Shown: piece by piece, positions 61,356 through 64,000 of the stretch | Numbering within the stretch: position 1 is the stretch's first letter | How the letters are laid out: each line of letters opens with the position of its first letter | Source: Alphaproteobacteria bacterium | GTDB lineage: Bacteria > Pseudomonadota > Alphaproteobacteria > Caedimonadales > UBA1908 | NCBI GenBank assembly: GCA_013911655.1 | Contig: JACESU010000001.1 | Span: forward strand, 62,001-126,000 | Reading direction: 5' to 3' | Length of the DNA stretch: 64,000 nucleotides | The notes under the pieces: model-generated | Told to the model about the DNA's origin: nothing | What the model saw: the letters and a program-made list of their open reading frames with translations, nothing else | Database searches by the model: none | Position numbers and translations under genes: made by a program

Positions 61356-61764
61356 AGGACTCAATGAGGGAGCCTCCGCTCCCCTTTAAATCCCTTCTTT
61401 AGATGTAGTTGTTCCTTTTTGCTGATATAAAGTCGCATAAGAGCGCACGAGTGGGATATAAGAAACGGTTGTAAAAAGGGTAAGAGGCAAGAGAAGAAAA
61501 AAAATTGTAGGATCTTTCTTGAAGTGTACAGTGACGAATCACACGAATGCGATAACAAAGATGGAAGCTGTATTCAAAAAAAGAGGCAATGAACCCACCT
61601 TCTATGTGTAGAAAATCTATAACTTTAGAATAAATAACAGCGAATAAACACTAGAGCACTGAAAGAGAAATATATCCCCATTTCAGAGTGTAAGGTGTCT
61701 TTTGCATGGAATCTGATATTGGGGGCGTGAAGAGCGAAGAAGATATCATGGATTATTCGTTATC
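61356..61764. other. 409-bp region without a gene
   Basis: Apart from a hairpin just after fzlA I see no gene here. The only ORF, 65 codons on the minus strand (61361-61558), is low-complexity and has no ribosome site. The sequence is AT-rich and may be decayed, like the broken gene beside it. Confidence 0.6.
61368..61387 (+). terminator. Probable terminator after fzlA
   Basis: GGGAGC (61368-61373) pairs with GCTCCC (61378-61383) around a CTCC loop, followed by CTTT. It is short but well placed, 13 bp after the fzlA stop. Confidence 0.5.
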
Positions 61765-62678
61765 TTAGGAAGTAGAAGCAGGCAGCGCGTCACTTATAAG
61801 TTGCGGAATCGGTGGATTCGTTTTTTTGGAGGCAGATTTAAAATTGCTCTTAATAACGCAGGTTGACTGGTAATAGTGAGCAAGGGAAACAGTACGTGCG
61901 ACAAAAAAGAATAAAGGCACATAATAGAAAGACACCATATATCCAAAAGAGACGGTGAGATCATATACGGACCATGGACTTTGTTGTTGTGTAAAGAGGG
62001 ACAAAAACATTTTACATAAACTAATCGTAAGAATTAACAGAAAGAAATGAACACACTTGATCATGAAGGTACGAGACACGGTTCCTTTGCTAAGGCGGAA
62101 AGCTGTTTTTATACCCCCATTTAACCCACAGGTTGCGTGGTAAGGCACAAAAGCAAGTCTTCCCATGACGTAGAACTGAATGAGTTGCATGGGAATGCCT
62201 AACATAAAAGTGATAAGAGGCGCCTCGATCTTTCTCATAACTATCAAAGGTAAAGTTAAAATAATAAAAAGAAGACATGAGCAAAGAAAGACGGCAAGAC
62301 GTTTCCAGTAGTACGGTTTTGCGATCACCTTATAAAATCGCCAGTCATTTTCCCCTAGAACAATGTGACGTGTGAGGGTCACAATAAGTGCATAAACAAG
62401 AAAAGGCCGTAAAAGTTGAAGGCTGAGATTAAAATGAGCAATCCAGGGAATGAGAGCACCCGCGTCATCCTTGAAAGTGCTAGGCAAGAAAGTACAGTAC
62501 GTAATCGTTGTTATCGCGACAAATAGCAAAAGATCAAGGCCAGAGCTTTGAGAAAGAACTTATTGGGCCTCAAGATAAACTTAAACCCGGCTTTGAAGGA
62601 ATCGGTCCAACTAGGTGCCAGGGTGTAAGGGTTACTGATGCGACCAGGGGTAAAGGTTGAAGAGTTTGAAGCAAACAT
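61765..62678 (-). pseudogene. Polytopic membrane protein gene broken by a frameshift near 62530-62560
   Basis: Two overlapping minus-strand frames look like one gene. The 5' part (ATG 62678 to 62511) reads SFKAGFKFILRPNKFFLKALALIF and then meets a stop. The 3' part (from about 62529) begins LLFVAITTITYCTFLP without a proper start codon. A one-base shift at the run of T residues would join them into roughly 315 residues with about five membrane helices and a helical core. The protein family is not recognised. It may be a pseudogene or a sequencing error, or a slippage-dependent gene. Confidence 0.65.
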
Positions 62679-62807
62679 GGGAAAGATAATGAAACAGACC
62701 AGAGGATCCTTACCTGAAGGGTATAAGTGCATGCAAGTCAAAAATTATAACATATCGAAAAAAATGAAATCATCTCTATAAAAGCCCACTATTTACGTGA
62801 TGTGCTT

Positions 62808-63317
62808 TTACTTAGAAAAACCTGCCTTTGTAAAAGGATAGGCAGTATCATCAAGGGCTAAAAGGCTTTTTTGAAAAAGAGAGGCTTCATAATCAGACGT
62901 TTGATGCTTGTGGACCAAATCCCTTGTGGCAAAAAGAGAAAGCTCGAGAGCTCGGTCTCTGATTTCTTGCAGCGCACGCTCCTCAGCTTGGCGAATGCGT
63001 TCTTGAAGAAGACGCTCTTCGGCTTGGGTGTGCTCTTTTAGTTCGTCAAGAACTTTATCGCGTAAGCGCTTGGCTTCTTCAACAGCGTGAGCAAGAATCT
63101 CATGGGCTTGTTCCTCAGCTTCTATCTTGCGACGTTGACATGTTTTAAGAAGGGTGATCGCTTCTTGACGGCGTTTAGCGGCTTCTTCAATGTCATGCTC
63201 GATTTTCTTTGCGCGGTCCTCTAGGGTGCCTGTCACAAACTGGTAAAGTTTTCCCCCGACAAGTGCAAAAAGGCCGACAAAACCCGCACAAACCCAGAAT
63301 GATGCATCAAACAGCAT
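62808..63317 (-). CDS. atpF: ATP synthase F0 subunit b
   Basis: ATG 63317 is chosen because it starts LFDASFWVCAGFVGLFALVGGKLYQF, the single membrane anchor; the frame stays open to 63383 within the upstream gene. A long charged coiled coil follows (about 35-140), forming the peripheral stalk. It overlaps the b' gene by 11 bp. Confidence 0.93.
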   Translation of the reverse strand: MLFDASFWVCAGFVGLFALVGGKLYQFVTGTLEDRAKKIEHDIEEAAKRRQEAITLLKTCQRRKIEAEEQAHEILAHAVEEAKRLRDKVLDELKEHTQAEERLLQERIRQAEERALQEIRDRALELSLFATRDLVHKHQTSDYEASLFQKSLLALDDTAYPFTKAGFSK

Positions 63318-63813
63318 GGGCACGCCTTTCTTTTTCTGCCCGCTCACCCACAGCTTCTTGGATCGTCGAATTGGTGAGCTCATACGCTAGGAGGGACGAC
63401 ACCAAGGTTGAGGTCACATCTGTTGCAATATCTTGAACATACCCCATGGTATTGGCTTTTTTTTGTAAGATCACCCGCTCGCTGTCACGAAAACGCTGCT
63501 TGTGTTGAACCGCCAGCGCCACCTTCTTTTGGGTCAGCTCATCGCTGAGATGCCTTGACGCCTCAACTACATCGTGGTGAGCCTTCTTGCGGGCCTGAGA
63601 CAGCTCCTCTTCAAGAGCAGCCACAAGGGATTCGGCTTCTTCGTTTAGCTTTTGAGCTTCTTCCAAGGTGCCTTCGATGTGCTGCCAGCGAACACTTAGG
63701 ATTTTTTCTAAGCGGGGAAGCCCTACCCTAGCCGAAAAAATAAGCAGCGTGATAAAGCAAACAAAAAGCCAAAAAAGTTGCGGCGTAAAGGTTGCAATAT
63801 CAAACTGTGGCAT
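63307..63813 (-). CDS. atpF': ATP synthase F0 subunit b'
   Basis: A 168-residue protein with an N-terminal membrane helix (TPQLFWLFVCFITLLIFSARVGLPRL) and a long coiled coil (AQKLNEEAESLVAALEEELS onward). Alphaproteobacteria carry two different b-type subunits, b' first and then b, as here. It lies between atpE and atpF. Confidence 0.93.
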   Translation of the reverse strand: MPQFDIATFTPQLFWLFVCFITLLIFSARVGLPRLEKILSVRWQHIEGTLEEAQKLNEEAESLVAALEEELSQARKKAHHDVVEASRHLSDELTQKKVALAVQHKQRFRDSERVILQKKANTMGYVQDIATDVTSTLVSSLLAYELTNSTIQEAVGERAEKERRAHAV

Positions 63814-63836
63814 GGGCTTCTCCTATGAGCTTTTTC

Positions 63837-64000
63837 TTAAAACACGAAGAGAATAATAAGGGCGACCGCAAAGGCAATCAGCGCGATTCCCTCTGTAAGA
63901 GCGGCACCAATATACATTGGCCCTGTCAGGTCATTTTTGGCTGAAGGGTTTCTGGCGACAGCGCTTAGAAAGCTAGAGAAAATCATCCCAAGACCTATAC
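63837..64000 (-). CDS. atpE: ATP synthase F0 subunit c, C-terminal part (runs off the right edge)
   Basis: The last 54 codons read GMIFSSFLSAVARNPSAKNDL, then GAALTEGIALIAFAVALIILFVF and a stop. The polar loop Arg-Asn-Pro and the proton-binding Glu in ALTEGIALI mark subunit c. The start lies beyond 64,000. Confidence 0.95.
   Translation of the reverse strand, partial: IGLGMIFSSFLSAVARNPSAKNDLTGPMYIGAALTEGIALIAFAVALIILFVF

Noticed and set aside
61361-61558. Minus-strand ORF of 65 codons after fzlA
   Set aside because: Low-complexity Phe/Leu stretch, no ribosome binding site, overlaps the fzlA terminator.

Overview
The window joins three kinds of DNA in what looks like an alphaproteobacterium. 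The core genes point there: a 1,613-residue NAD-specific glutamate dehydrogenase, a TIGR02300-type zinc-ribbon protein, an FzlA-like GST-fold protein, the rlpA-dacC-tmk-holB-metG gene order, and paired ATP synthase b' and b subunits. A host-associated lineage such as Holosporales is possible, but that is inference.

Positions 1 to about 32,170 are a prophage whose left end lies outside the window. A leftward early operon (4843 to 1) encodes a sigma-70-like factor, a coiled-coil protein, a Sak4-like ATPase, a DUF669-like protein, an intein-like LAGLIDADG endonuclease, a Cas4/RecB-like Fe-S nuclease and the start of a primase/helicase. A 655-bp divergent control region carries six copies of ACTTCCCG in both orientations. 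The rightward operon then runs: RuvC-like resolvase, DUF6378 protein, two tiny overlapping ORFs, ParB-methyltransferase fusion, a lambda-type packaging and head module (TerS, GpA terminase, gpW, portal, S49 protease, decoration protein, gpE capsid, FII, Z), a P2-type contractile tail module (V, PAAR, W, J, I, fibres, FI, FII, E/E' with a T TTT TTG slippery site, tape measure, U, X, D) and lysis genes (GH108 muramidase, holin-like, overlapping spanin-like pair). A 10-bp element, TGAATATAAC, recurs four times on the plus strand inside the phage.

Positions 32,157 to 42,358 are an AT-rich metal-resistance cassette, all on the minus strand. It holds czcB-czcA, a CopA-type multicopper oxidase fused to a CopB-like beta barrel, a DUF2231 membrane domain fused through a His/Met linker to an APH/choline-kinase-like domain, and a MauE/DoxX-like membrane protein. 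Its last gene overlaps the last phage gene tail to tail. Its other end lies next to tRNA-Ser(GGA). Two imperfect direct repeats of about 210 bp bracket czcBA, and one of them encodes the CzcA C-terminus. The cassette may be prophage cargo or an island the prophage landed beside.

Positions 42,359 to 64,000 are chromosomal housekeeping DNA: tRNA-Ser, flgFGAH, a TIGR02300 gene, tkt-gap, NAD-GDH, tRNA-Gly, the rlpA-to-metG operon, uppP, fzlA, a frameshifted membrane-protein gene and the end of the ATP synthase F0 operon.

The best candidates for something new are the DUF2231-kinase fusion beside the CopA-barrel fusion, the free-standing intein-like endonuclease, and the phage's sigma-like factor together with two uncharacterised DNA motif families (ACTTCCCG and TGAATATAAC).
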